From contig NC_135156.1 in the NCBI RefSeq assembly GCF_050948215.1, positions 15,809,257 to 15,873,256 on the forward strand: a stretch of 64,000 nucleotides of DNA. The letters run 5' to 3'. Made by a program: the position numbers and the translations under genes. Under the pieces are notes generated by a model, which was not told where the DNA came from, searched no databases, and was given only the letters and a program-made list of their open reading frames with translations. Every line of letters starts with the position of its first letter. Within the stretch, counting starts at the first letter, position 1. This DNA is from Halictus rubicundus. Taxonomy: Eukaryota; Arthropoda; Insecta; Hymenoptera; Halictidae. Below are positions 39,101 to 50,724 of the stretch, in pieces.

Positions 39101-42100
39101 CAACACACGGTACAATTTATTGTTAATTAATCAATCTACTTTCTGCTTGATCTTGTGCGCGTAATTATGTCTCTTTGCGAAAGGAATGTCTCATAAAGTG
39201 ATGGGACTACTTATTGATAGTACATAGGCACCGTTACCCTAAGCAAAGTATAGGCAAAGAAGTAAGTATGTAATGTAAAAAAATGATTACCTATAACCGT
39301 GTGGGTTCATCGTGATTAATGAGAGTTTTTGGTACAGGAATGTTCTTCTTTGCCGGGTATAACTCACTTTATGAGGCAACCTGTGATTCGAATCTGGGCC
39401 CGCAATGAACTACCTGAGGGGCAATGCATCGATGAATATTGTGATTCGAGATTCGAGAACAGATCGAACAACGATGCTGCTAACAAGGAGACTGCACGGT
39501 TCCGGAAATCGCTTTTTGGATTGAGCCCAATAAAACAAAAATTGGTTAGCAATATAAAAATATATATTCAAAAAAAAAAAAGAATAAAACACTGTGCATG
39601 GATTGGAAAACTCAGGACCTCCTGTGTAGCAGCCAGGGGCCCCACCAACGCCGCTACGACATCTTCTTGTAACACGTTTCTCCTTCATAGTTCTTAAAAA
39701 AGACCAAAGTTTTGTCGAGAACAAAGGCCCACCAGGCAAAAAGCCATTAGGGTTTCTTTTAGTACTGGGTATATAATGCGTAGTCTATATGTCCAAGAAA
39801 ACAAGTTCCAGAACAGTGCGGTCTCCTTGTAAAATGCACAATAAGCGAGACGCAGACTTTATGCAAGACCTGACAAGGTAAACATAATTTCGAGATTATT
39901 CTCGCGTGGTCGAGACTCACCTTTCGGGGTGATGCTCAGGTCAGAGTCGCTGGATCTTCGGTGCAATGGCACTGCGGGCTGTGCCTTGGTCGTTGGCACC
40001 TGACAGACTTTTGAGACCATGGAGGGAACAGCCGGAAGTGGACAAGGTGGACTTATAGATGCCTCGTCCTGTTGCCTGTGATCGGGAGAAGGACGGGACA
40101 CACACGAGTTGTCAGTGATATTAGCAGTGTTAGTAATATTAGTGAACTCGTCGTTGTCCGATACCTCGCTTATATTACAAATGCTATGACTGTTGTGTAC
40201 CGCGCGATCAATGGATGGGAGTGACGATGACTGGATGTTAGTATCAATCGGTTTTAATTCTTTCAATTCTATGGCGCCGCTGCTATACCTAAACGAGTCG
40301 CTGCTCTGCGTGTCTACGACGAACTCTTTGACAGGGAGCTCGCGCGATCGCGGATCGATCACGGATTTTTCTGCGGTGAAACTGTGTCTCGAGCTGAACG
40401 ACTCAGTTCTATGGGAGTGCGACTTCATTACAGTGTCACTAATGTTTATGCTCTCGAGAGAGGAGTTGTAGGAGGAGGAATCGGGCGTGAGCGGTGGCAG
40501 CATGGATTCGTTCAGAGGGTATATAATGTCCGAGGACTTGTAGACCTGGAGACGTCTCTTCAGACACTTGTTGTGCAAACTTTTCCGCAGATTCGTCGGA
40601 TGGATGTTCCTGTACAGTTTGTCTCTCTTCTTTCTCTTCAATTTATAATGATCGTTATTGTTGTAGCCGTCAGGGTGTTCCATCATCTTCGTGTCAATTA
40701 TCTTAATCAGATCCAGCATCCTGCGTTGCCTGTTCTTATACTGTGTGTTATGCATATCGTTGCAGGAAGACTGTATCAGACTTTCAATGCTGGACGAGGT
40801 CTTCGAAACAGAGTCTACGGTCGCTTTACTGTTCATGTTGTCTCCGACTTGAGACTCCACGGTCACAGAAGTCTGAAACTGTTGCAACGATGGCAGCGAC
40901 TGCGACAGCGTCGAAAACTTCAACACATTATGCTCCTCCATCTTATCGAAGCGTTCCATGTCTTTGAACGAGCCTCTGCGGGGTCCACTGTCAATTTCCT
41001 CGGCCTGCAACCTTTCTTCTTCGTTCACCTGACCGAACGCTACTTCGTCTTTTCTTTCCGTATCGCTGTTTTGCAGCAAAGAGTATGCAGACGCGGACAG
41101 CTCAGACTCGTCGGCGTACGATAGTTCATCGTTCGTGTTGTCGGTCTCTACCGGAGTGGGCTGGCGAATGATAATTCTCGGTTCTGCGATAATTAACGTA
41201 GGTCTATCCCCCTGAATTTCCGGGAAGAACGGGGGTCGAATTTCTACGGGTGTGCTGGTCGCTAGAGGACAACATGAATCTTCCGAATCTGCTTTTTGCT
41301 GATGCTGTATATCATCCCCAACATTCCGACTCGATTCTGCATTAGCATTTCCGTCGATATCGTCAATCTGTAGTTTCGCAAAGGGCAAATTAAACGGTAT
41401 TTGATTCGTAGATATGCACTTGATCAAAACCAATGCATCGTCCTCATGAAGAGGACACGTCTCGCTATCTGCTCTCTGTAATCTGATTTTCGACGACCTT
41501 GATCGCAACGGAGGAAAGGTGTCAGACCTGGTGAGCGCTCTGATATATTTGTAACCTGGCCCTCGTACTTCGACAGTCGACATCTTAGAGTCTTGTAAAA
41601 CATCATAATTAGCGCTGTCTATCGAAGACTCGTCCGAAAATTCGTTGGAACTAGGCGTGTTCTCTTCGAACGACGAATCGAATTGTATCTTATCCTGCGC
41701 TTTCAACAGCAGGCCGTCAACTTTCTCTCTGTAGTCTTCTCTGTCCCTCTCTTCTTGTTCGCGTTTTTCAGCTGCATTTTGTTGTTCCAACTGTTTAGCA
41801 TCTTCTTCGATATTATTAGACAGTGTCAGTGGCGATTCACGACCTTCATTGACGTCTTCCAGAGGCACGCTGTGTATAGATTTGATCAGAAGAGAAGCGA
41901 TGCCTTCCTTGCTTTTGTTGTCTTTGAATAATTTGTGTCTTCTCGGATTGTGTATGCCCGCCAGCGAAGATCTAGCCGAGCTAGTCACGCGCGAGTTCAT
42001 TTTACCGTCACCGTCGCTTGAGGTGAACAACTTCTTCAAGTTCTTCATGCGCATGTCCAAGATACTTTTGTTGGCCTCGCCTCTTTCGTCCTCCTGAGCT

Positions 42101-44007
42101 AGCATGATTCTTATGGAAGCATCCTGGATCACGGATTCGCTTAGACTCGAATAAGAGACTGCGGATTTCTTCATACCACTTATTCTCTGCGGCTTTTTGT
42201 AAGGTCTCGCATCTTCCAACTCGTCGCACGTGTAATCGAACGGTTTCACAGTTCGTCTCAGTCCCCTGAACGTCTTTGCGTGATGCGAGAAGTTATCCTT
42301 TATACGCATGTTTGCAATAAAGGGATCAGGGACACATGTAGGAGTGGCGGGATATAGCGGCATACTCTCATCGAGTCCTGCATGTTCCTTTTGTGCTTTG
42401 TGTTGTGAAAAGAATGCCCTATATGAACACATGCAAGTGAATTAAAAAGAAAAAATACCTATTAGTTTATACATTCATATTTTCGTAGTCAAAAGTATAA
42501 AGCACAACTGTACTAACAACTAGAAAGTTTACCGATATAATCGCATCTAATTCTATCATTTTTTTTTCTCTTCAACAGCTGGTTTCATTCGTTTTCGTTA
42601 TGAAACATGGTTTCATTTAGAAAAAAACTCTTCCATGCATTTAGTTAGTAGTAAGCAGTGTCACAGATTCCTTTCTACAAAGAAATTTCATATTTGATTA
42701 ACTAGTAATTAATATTTAATCGACTAGTCAGCATACCACTCACAACACAGAACACTTTAAGGCAATATCGGCATTAGACGTTCCGCTAAGTGGAAGGCAG
42801 ATCAACGATTATTGGGATTATAGAGCATAATTAAACAATCACTTGTTCGCGAGAGATTAAATTAAGCATATGTAGTCAAAAGCATTGCGAACACTTACTC
42901 TTCGATATTGTCGGTTGGCAAGTTCAAGGTGTCCTGCAGCTTCACAAGAGTGACAGCAGTACCGATGCCTCTGGCCACAATGCCAGATTCACCTTCCAGA
43001 TCAAAATTTTGTAAATATCTGCGCATAAATAAACGATTAAGGATTGATTTTTCCATCGAATTCGAGGTGGCCAAATTAGATGAGACACCCTGTATAATAA
43101 TCATTCAGAAATACAAGCCTACCCAATGACAGCATTTCCACCAAGGTCCAAAGCCTTCAGTCCAATTTTTCTCTGCACTTCTCCACTAAGTTTAAAAAAT
43201 AACGTTTGGCGTGCTTCATTGGAGGCTCTAGGTGTTCTTATCTTGTCGATCCACTTGTATTCGGGGTCATCGCTAACAACTAACTCCTCTACGAAGCCAT
43301 GAATGCTCTGTGTATGGTATCCATGTGGTATATTTGGCGCTGAAATAATGTTCAATGTACTTATCGTGGAATATTATCTCTGTCCGGCAAGAATCTTTTG
43401 ATTATTTACAATAAAAAAATTGTACACCACAGGAGGATTGTCTGAACTTGTTAAAATCAGAGAATAGTTCTACTTTGACTATGATGTTGACTTCTCCACG
43501 AATGCCGTGCATTGTGTCATATACAGGGATCCACCCAGTCATGACTGAACCTAGAATAAGTATATGTTATCATTAACTTATAAAACAAATATAGTAAGAG
43601 TGCAATGAGCTAAAATCTACTGTAATCAAATGCTCACCAGTCTGAGAGCCAGTGTTAGTATTCATCGCAGCCTCCAGTGTCCAAATATTCTTAACGGTAG
43701 GAGGAACTCCGGGCAATAATAATGGATTTAGATTTATATAAACTTTGCCGATGGCGTCGTTCGCAGAATACGTGTCGTGGTCCATTAATCTAATTTGCAA
43801 GGGTTCATCCTGCAGTTCGGAATCGTCAACCTCGAATCTGTACCACTCAGAGTTCCATTGAGGATTCAAAGACTTTCTGCACACATCGGTCTTGTACGTT
43901 ATAGTGCCAAATTTCAATTCTACGTAAGCGTCTGTCGTGTCTCCTGACCGATCCATCACTGGCAAATTACGGCCTGCCAGTACTTTGACTTTTATTTTGC
44001 CTGGCAT
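36116..44007 (-). CDS. C2CD5: C2 domain-containing protein 5 (C2CD5/CDP138), 14 coding exons
   Basis: In mammals C2CD5 is a Ca2+- and phospholipid-binding AKT substrate that promotes insulin-stimulated GLUT4 vesicle insertion. Exons (minus): 44007-43638, 43550-43410, 43339-43123, 43018-42899, 42418-39921, 39097-38948, 38825-38657, 38595-37809, 37579-37262, 37197-36999, 36928-36756, 36691-36566, 36423-36277, 36202-36116. They sum to 5502 nt (1833 residues plus stop) with phase kept at every join. The C2 domain (residues 1 to about 105) keeps the five calcium aspartates D19, D26, D76, D78, D84 (MDRSGDTTDAYVEL, LMDHDTYSANDAIG). Family hallmarks follow: IHGFVEELVV, WIDKIRTPRASNEA, YLQNFDLEGESGIV, VSSRSVKLLERI, VPDVMFTTIELP, GMNAIFGLKLQVSVGE, SVYFKLRKMIPC, PLSYLPGGRIERYLG, AIVRAHITALGGNAM, QCLINVGGD. 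Short ALGGNA-like segments recur, as in the YbjQ-like modules of this family. The human protein is about 1000 residues; nearly all the excess is exon 42418-39921. Confidence 0.96.
39098..39920 (-). other. C2CD5 intron
   Basis: The 823-base intron between the giant exon and exon 39097-38948. It holds the SINE-like unit at 39585-39668. Plus-strand open frames here are incidental. Confidence 0.7.
39585..39668 (-). repeat. tRNA-derived SINE-like unit
   Basis: On the minus strand, GTCGTAGCGGCGTTGGTGG resembles an A box region. CCTGG...CAGG can form an anticodon-like arm, and GGTCCTGAGTTTTCCAATCC resembles a decayed T arm/B box. An 11-T run follows, read as a Pol III stop. It lies in an intron of C2CD5 on the coding strand. 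Confidence 0.45.
39921..42418 (-). CDS. C2CD5: Giant C2CD5 linker exon (about 833 residues)
   Basis: This single 2498-nt exon of C2CD5 sits between the N-terminal C2/YLQNFDLEGESG part and the SVKLLERI part. Its acceptor (TTCATATAG/GG) and donor (CCGAAAG/GTGAGT) join in phase with their neighbours, and the frame is open throughout. It is rich in Ser, Asp, Glu, Asn and Lys, has little predicted fold, and contains basic patches (RHKLFKDNKSKEG, KLKRKKRDKLYRN), proline motifs (PPCPLPAVPSMV) and many Ser/Thr sites. Only its end, SSDSDLSITPKG, resembles the vertebrate protein (a DLSLTPK-like stretch). The plus-strand open frames here are shadows. Function unknown; disorder and a regulatory role are inferred from composition alone. 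Confidence 0.9.
42419..42898 (-). other. C2CD5 intron
   Basis: The 480-base intron before the giant exon; AT-rich, no features seen beyond splice sites. Confidence 0.7.
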
Positions 44008-44240
44008 CTTGGCAGCTAAGGCTCTACCGAAAGTCTGTAACAAGTAGTTCGTGATTGTTATGATGACCAGAACGAAGAAGGTTATGTTTAGATACAAATC
44101 GCCTGTCAGTAAGATGCTGTACCTTCTGTGAGATAGAACATTGATTCGCGGGACGTAGGAATAGTAATCGTGCGTAGAGGTACTCACTTCCAGAACACTC
44201 GGAACGCTGTAAACGTTAGCTATCGTTTGCGATTCATTTG
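44008..44240 (-). promoter_or_regulatory. C2CD5: 5' untranslated exons of C2CD5
   Basis: The coding exon is preceded in the transcript by a short untranslated stretch beginning after an acceptor CTTGTTACAG at 44034/44035. A strong donor TTCTGGAA/GTGAGTA at about 44188 marks the end of a non-coding exon 1 that extends upstream to an undetermined start near 44240-44300. The ATG context is GCCAAGATG. The open frame that runs upstream of this ATG crosses the presumed intron and is probably not translated. Confidence 0.5.
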
Positions 44241-46066
44241 ACGAACCAGTGGATTATTTACTGCACTAGTGTACGAAACCTTTATCTCGACGAGCGTGTG
44301 TGAAAACACCGTGGACCAATCATTTTAGCGGATGGTGCGATTAAAATTTCGTTTAGCGTTAAGCTGATATTTGTTTACAGTCACACTGTCAAAGGGATGC
44401 ATCGTGTCCTTTCTCACAGACGATCCCGCGGGGATGAATTCGTTTTGTCACGTTGCACGCGAAACGATCACCGCGAAAAAAAAGAAAACGTTTCTGCGAC
44501 GGACTTGCTAAAACGTAACGTGTAAATCTCTGAACAGCGATGCTCGCTGCTAATTTTATCGATTACTTTATTGCTGTCAGTATCCTTTCGCTTACCACTA
44601 ACGTTTCACCAACAACGTACGAAATCCTTATATTCGGTGCATTATAATTGGAATTGGAGTGCGCCCAGATTATTGCTCTTTAAGGAATTTCTACGTTTTA
44701 TTGGTTTAATCTCGGAGCATCGTGGCGATTTTGATATGTCCTCTATATTACATACTTCTATTTTAGGTTACAGAACCGAGAAGTGTGCTCGATTTGAAAA
44801 TTTATAAACTTATTACCGACCGAGGCATGGTTATCGATTGCAACGCGTATGTAGTTCAAGGAAAAACAAACAGGAGGTGATCTGTAGTTAGAAACTGATA
44901 AAAAGCTGACTTGGGGCAACTTGGGGTCAGATTGCCGTCGAGCTGGCAATAGCAGAGAGGAATGCAATAGTTATATGGGGTACTTTTAAAAGCTTCTAAT
45001 TTGATAAGGAATGCTGTTTGTATTTTGCAAAATCAGCGCACACGATTAAAGAACCTAGCTGTCACGATAAAAAATTTGCTGCATTTTTGACCTTGCTCCA
45101 GCGACCTTCACCGTGACAGCACGTTGCAGTCTGCAACCAGTCCGCATGCGTTCGAAAGAAATCAGCTAGAGTGGGAAGATGCATGTGCATTTGTACGCAA
45201 AACGGAGGGTTTCCGTAGCATTCTGCTTTGCGCAACCGTACGAGGTGAGAGGATGTTATTGTCTTGTGCGTTTATAGCCAATCTTCCTCATTTTTCCACC
45301 TTTATTTACATGCATTACCATTACCCCTTTAAGTGACCGTAAATGTTCTATTTTCGCTTCCACTTTGTTCTAATTCTTTGTCGATGCGATCACCCCGTTG
45401 TCTATCATTGACATCCAGTTCATGAACTATACATATGTAGAAGGAATTGAATTTGAGTTCATGTAGATTTTATGATATCCGGATAATATTAATTTATGCG
45501 ATGCAATGCATGTATGATTCATGGGAATTCGTACCGGAAAATCGCCACTGTCTTTCATGATTGTCGTGTTAAATTGTGGTTTATTTTTCGATCGTAATAG
45601 TTAATACATATATTGATATCCAAATAATGTGTTATTTAATGTGATGAAATTCATGTATGAACAGGAAAATCGCCACTGACGATTATCTTTCTTTTTGGTT
45701 TATTGCGGACATATGTGTTCTGCATATATGTCTACATATTGCGGACATAATAGTTATACATATAATATATATAATCTCAACCTTACGATCAAGAAATTGA
45801 GTTAAATTGTTAGGCTGCGTTATTCGAGAACGAATTGCAGTCGCCATTGATTTAATTTAACATCGATAGAATGTAAACATGAAAAGTCTATTGCTTTATT
45901 ATCGTTCGTGTGCAGGTGAGGGTGGAATGCGTTATGCGTGAGCGACTATAGACGCGACCGTAATCTGCCCATGCGTTGGATATTGTATCCCCCGGTGCAG
46001 TATTGCAACTGCAATCCGGTGTCATTTGGCCTACGCCAATCTCGCGTTATAGAGGGCCTTTCGAAT
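44241..46066. other. Spacer between divergent C2CD5 and NCKIPSD
   Basis: AT-rich. It includes a ~141-base-offset duplication at 45474-45700. No gene was recognised. Confidence 0.5.
45474..45700. repeat. Imperfect tandem duplication
   Basis: GATATCCGGATAATATTAAT (45474) and GATATCCAAATAATGTG (45615) begin two diverged copies, each reaching GGAAAATCGCCACTG. The offset is 141 bases. Confidence 0.6.
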
Positions 46067-46237
46067 CTACTATATATATAGTCGGCGGGCAAAAAAGGAC
46101 ACCGTGGAAAAAGTAATGTCGAGCACGAATGAAAGTGAAATTAGTGAGCGGCGGTAGGCAGTCCACTTCCCGTTTACTTTTCATCTGGGCGTTGTCCCTT
46201 CGTGAACGGAAACAGCTCTCCGTTTCGATCCGCGACC
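46067..46237 (+). promoter_or_regulatory. NCKIPSD: Possible core promoter and 5' UTR of NCKIPSD
   Basis: A TATA-like run (CTACTATATATATAG, about 46068-46082) lies about 160 bases before the NCKIPSD ATG at 46238, whose context CGACCATGG fits translation start well. No clear initiator could be fixed. The spacing to C2CD5 (ATG at 44007, opposite strand) makes this a head-to-head arrangement with about 2 kb between the start codons. Confidence 0.3.
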
Positions 46238-49216
46238 ATGGGTGACAATTCCACGAGGTTAGGTGAGTCGGTAAATCGATCAATGATCACCTGTCATATT
46301 CCGCCGATGCGTCATAACGATAATCTGAAATTTTTCTAACGTCGTTGTTTCACGCACCCAGAGAATTATGAAATGCTTAAGGCTCTCTACGATTTCAAGG
46401 CCACGTTCGCAAAGACCCTCACTTTCCAGGAGGGTGACTATTTCATTCTGTATCAGACCAACACCAAGCAGAGAAATTGGTGGCAGGTGGTCAACAGAAA
46501 CGGGCTTATCGGATACATACCGTCGAATTACGTCTCTACCATCAAGGTATGATTGCGAAATCATTGTAACATGTGTTAGATTCATTTTATGGTCTTTCAG
46601 GCAGAAAAAGACAAAAATCTGTTATTCGAATATTTCATATTCGAGTTATTTCTTTATTTGTTATTCGAAATAACTCTTGCCCAACTCTGTTTTCAGGTAC
46701 CTGCTCAAACCTTGCTAGAGTTTCTAGAGGATTGCATCGAAAATGTGAAAACAGAGACCAAGCAGCAAACTGGATCCTTGTATGTGGAGAAGCAGGATCT
46801 TCTCTTGAAGTTGATAGAGAAGAAGAGACAGGCTGAGTTTAATAAGAAGACTAAGAAGCAAGCTCCGATGCCCCCTGATTTTGGGAATGGCACGCCTAGC
46901 AAAGAAATATGTTCGCCTCTTTACAATGCCAAAGAAGGGGACGTTAACACGGCTCCTAGCAATACTTCTTATGCTACAGCACAAACTACATTGCACACTA
47001 ATGCTAGCGAAGACAAAGAGGAAGAAGCACCTGTTGTACCGCAGTGTCAGCAGAGGAGACAGTCATTGCCGAGACAGTCTTCTTCGGAGACTCAGAAGAT
47101 TCAGTCTGAGATACGGAAGAGTCCCTCGCATGGCAGCAACAGGCAGACTCCCACCAGTTCGCCTATGAAAACCAAATGTGATATTAATTCTCATACAGCT
47201 TATCAATTACTCGACCAAGTTCGTAGGAATACTCAATTAAGCTACGAGATGTCCAAGGTGGCAGTCACTGTGGTGGTCACTGGTCTCCAACAGTTGTTGC
47301 CCAAGAATGTAGGCCACTATTTTGACGCACTGCTGCATCAGTTGGAGACACCATTTACCGTGTCGCAATTGAGTATGGAGGAGACCTACGACGCCAATAG
47401 ATTGAAAGTAATTTTTACAGAGCTTACTTCCTGCAAGGAAGATTCGCAACAGAGAAACTGGATGTTGTACGAAGATGAATGTGTTATTGTTGACTATATC
47501 AAAGAACTTACCTCAATATTGGTACATTGAAATACATTAGAAAGTCAAATTATGTAGTATTTAAGCAGATTACGTGTATACATGATTCAATTTTGCAGAC
47601 AAACGCAGATGCGAACGTGTCTAGATATATTTTGCAGCAGGATCAGTATAATGGAGTTACCGTACTGATACAGTATTACCAGATGGAACCCAGATGGACT
47701 ATTAGGCAATTGTTGTTACAGTCGTTTGGTGTAATGTGTAGTTTGGATTCTGTGATCTTAACTATAATGTTGAATAGCGTGTTGCCTATGGAACTGGCAA
47801 GGTACCGTTTATTGTATCCTAAATAATTTTATGTCGTAGTTCGATTAACAATTTAAAATGTATCTCTGAGCAGGGACATGCGGAGTAATCCTAGAAATGT
47901 AATAAAGTTAAATTATTCTTCGTTATTGCTCACTATGATTTTCTCAATGGGTGAACCCATGCCAGTTACGCACTTGGGTGAGTAAAGTAGGTAGTGGTAC
48001 ATTAGCTGAGTTGCTTGTGTGTGATAATATTCCGTTATCCCAATTAAAAATCTCTAATGATAAATTCCATTGCAGAGCAATTGGGTCCAGATTTCATATC
48101 TTTTGTTCTGGATTTAATTGAAAATCCCCCAGACATGGACCTGGAAGATCAGATCTCGGATTTATTTGTAAATTTGATATTGTCCTACAATTTACAGTTC
48201 ACAAATTCGGAGAACATAGTCTTGAACACGTTGAAGGAACGAACAATAGCAAAAATTTTTACCGAGAAAATTTTGCTGCTGTTTAATAGAGAAGGTATGT
48301 TAAAATAATATAAAAATTTCAACTAGATTTTAAGAAAACATCGATTTCAGAGGATCCAGTGCGGATATTTGACCATGAACCACCCCCACCTCATTCTGTA
48401 CTCAAATTATTTATTGACCTCTTCAATAACGATATTACTGCGGGACTTTTTTACACCAACGATGTAAAGGTTCTAATTGATATTATTCTGCGGCAGCTGT
48501 ACGATATGTTTCCAGGGGATAAGGTACTAAACCTAATCAAAAATATTTTCACCACAGTTCTGTAAAAAGAATCGTATCGAAGCGTCCTCTGTAATTAATT
48601 GCGGTGGTATTTGGAACATTTAGTTCTAATTTTCGTCGTTCTTAAATAGAAGATGGCGCCACGATATGGTGAACATTTGTGGAAGACCAAAATTTCGCAA
48701 TTTACACTATAATTTTATATGAAAAGTAAAAAATTCAATTCAATAATTATTTTTACAGCGTAGACAGTATTTAGAATTATGCAGACGAGTGTTACGGACC
48801 TCAAGCTACAACGAGCATAAATATCGTTCTGAAGACCTACTGAAATGCTTCACAAGGTTCGCATATAGTTTAACCAATAGACTACGAATCTTTCTGTAAA
48901 ATAAAAGTTGTCTGTACAAATTGTACAGAACAGGAGCCAAATAGAAATTTCATTCTTTCTTCAATAATTTTAATCAGTTCAAACTAACATATTGGTATTT
49001 TCAAATTCTTTTAATCTGTCCACTGCTTTAGATTGTACTTACTCGTATTTGTTCGAAATGCATAAAATCCACAGAGTACTAATCAACTTTATTTTAGCAC
49101 GTTAATGAGAAAAATTGTTCTACAGAATATTCTGCGAGGAAACCGGTGAAAGCCAAGAGGATCAACAGTCGGTACGCGAAATCAGCAATGAATTTCCGCA
49201 TTTATTCAAGATGTGA
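46238..49216 (+). CDS. NCKIPSD: NCK-interacting protein with SH3 domain (SPIN90/WISH/DIP), 9 exons
   Basis: SPIN90 proteins bind the Arp2/3 complex, NCK and formins and start linear actin filaments. Exons (plus): 46238-46262, 46362-46546, 46697-47521, 47599-47801, 47874-47977, 48076-48294, 48351-48523, 48759-48856, 49126-49216. They total 1923 nt, 640 residues and stop, with phase consistent at every join. Residues about 10-70 are the SH3 domain (MLKALYDFKATF, RNWWQVVNRNGLIGYIP, SNYVSTIK). Residues about 71-270 are a low-complexity linker. The C-terminal helical SPIN90 domain has QLLDQVRRNTQLSYEMSKVA, WMLYEDECVIVDYIKEL, LLLQSFGVMCSLDSVI, EDPVRIFDHEPPPPHSVLKL and MFPGDK. The last residues (EFPHLFKM) lie in exon 9. 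Exon 3 could start instead at 46601, adding 32 hydrophobic residues in frame. Length is slightly below the ~720-residue human protein. Confidence 0.96.
48888..49081. mobile_element. TA-type MITE in last NCKIPSD intron
   Basis: Begins TAGACTACGAATCTTTCTG, contains ACAGGAGCCAAATAGAAATTT as in the 53355 copy, and ends ATGCATAAAATCCACAGAGTACTA. It fills most of the intron between exons 8 and 9. Confidence 0.7.
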
Positions 49217-50184
49217 CATTTATTTGAATCCTCCGACAAGCCCGACTTGGACGAGGATGATTTACAAACTCTAGTATAAATGCGACTCTGGTATGTATCG
49301 AATACATCGGAGCAGAAAACGGAGTACCAATCAACAGGTTACCGATCAGAAATGTTCTTTATTTTTCTAACTTCGATTTTTGCATATATTTTGCTCAGCC
49401 GATTGTAATTATTACCGAGTACGCACACTATTCGCAGAACCTTCGATCGCATGAAGAATATTTTTTTCCAATTTTAATCTTTGTAGTAAACTACAAAATC
49501 TAGATGACAAAAAAAAAGACAGAAGTTAGATCAGCATTTAGTGAAGAAATCGTTGTATATATTATAAGCGAGAAACTTTTTCTCATTCTAAGCATGAGGA
49601 CCATCAAAGTACGGTAGAATTATTTAAATTCTCCTGATAAACGAGCTGAAATTAGTCGTGTAATGAGATAAAGTAGACTGCACGGATAAAAATCACAGAT
49701 TAAAATATTATTCTATTATGCTATTAACAAATTTTGAATCTGTAAAAGTTCTATATTGCGAGAGAAAACGGAAAAGCAAAAAGATGTCCATTGGAACAAA
49801 AACAAGGAATTTAATCTCTAACAAACAACAGTTGTGGTCTCTTGTTCCCTGTAAACGATAGTCTAGTCCGCGTATGGGCGTGTCCGTATAGTGTTCTAAG
49901 TCATTCGCTATTTACTAATTTATGCTCGACACATTCTTCTAAACGATATCTATTTAGCGTACCTATGATTCAGAGTATTGCAAACGATACGTTGCGCGAT
50001 TGTTCGCGTCGAAAATTTTAAAGTTAATTAGTGCCACTATTATGATATAGTTACCGAACTTTCTAGTCTATTGCTAGCGACTCTATTTTTTTAAAAGTAT
50101 TGTACCACGTTACGTTTACGACTATTGTCATGTCAATTATAAAGAACTCTCGAATTATTGTGATTATAAATCAAATGTTAATGA
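49217..50184 (+). other. NCKIPSD 3' UTR
   Basis: No open frame or repeat recognised. AT-rich, ending at the candidate poly(A) signal. Confidence 0.45.
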
Positions 50185-50190
50185 AATAAA
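50185..50190 (+). terminator. Candidate poly(A) signal of NCKIPSD
   Basis: AATAAA lies about 970 bases after the NCKIPSD stop codon, followed by a GT-rich stretch. Earlier usable signals cannot be excluded. Confidence 0.4.
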
Positions 50191-50310
50191 AGGGAGTTTA
50201 GGCGATTCAGGGGGTTTCTTTCATTAATAATGTAATTACCTCTAGCTGTATATGTTTTAGGTGTAATTATGTATAGAAAGGAACAACAGCGAAGTCGTTT
50301 TTAATGGTAT

Positions 50311-50316
50311 TTTATT
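50311..50316 (-). terminator. Candidate poly(A) signal of troponin C
   Basis: TTTATT on the plus strand reads AATAAA on the minus strand, about 410 bases after the troponin C stop. It lies about 120 bases from the opposing NCKIPSD signal. Confidence 0.4.
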
Positions 50317-50724
50317 AACAACAATAAATACTGTCCATGAAAAAACTTAGCGGGCGAGATACAAGTGTATGAGACCTGTGATTTCGTTACGTTATAATTA
50401 ATTATAATTTGCGTACGAAACGGTTAATTAGGCGGCACTCGTTAAACAGAAGGAGAAATGGCGTGTGACCGCAATCTCTTGATAAAAATTAAGTCTCGAG
50501 ATCCGACAAACTTGCCCCTGAAGAACCGGAGACGCGTCATGACGTTAGGAGGAGACCTTTGTACGTTTTTTTACATTTTGTTCAGACATTGTTCTCGTGC
50601 ATTACATTATTTTTTTGTTTTCCTTTTTTAGAAACACGCAGATAATTAGTTTTTGAAGTAACGCGACCGTCGCACATTTATCGTCTTCGAGTTGGATTGT
50701 GCTGCACCATCAGTCAGAGTCCGT

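Noticed and set aside
40384..41124. 246-codon plus-strand open frame
   Set aside because: Antisense shadow of the giant C2CD5 exon.
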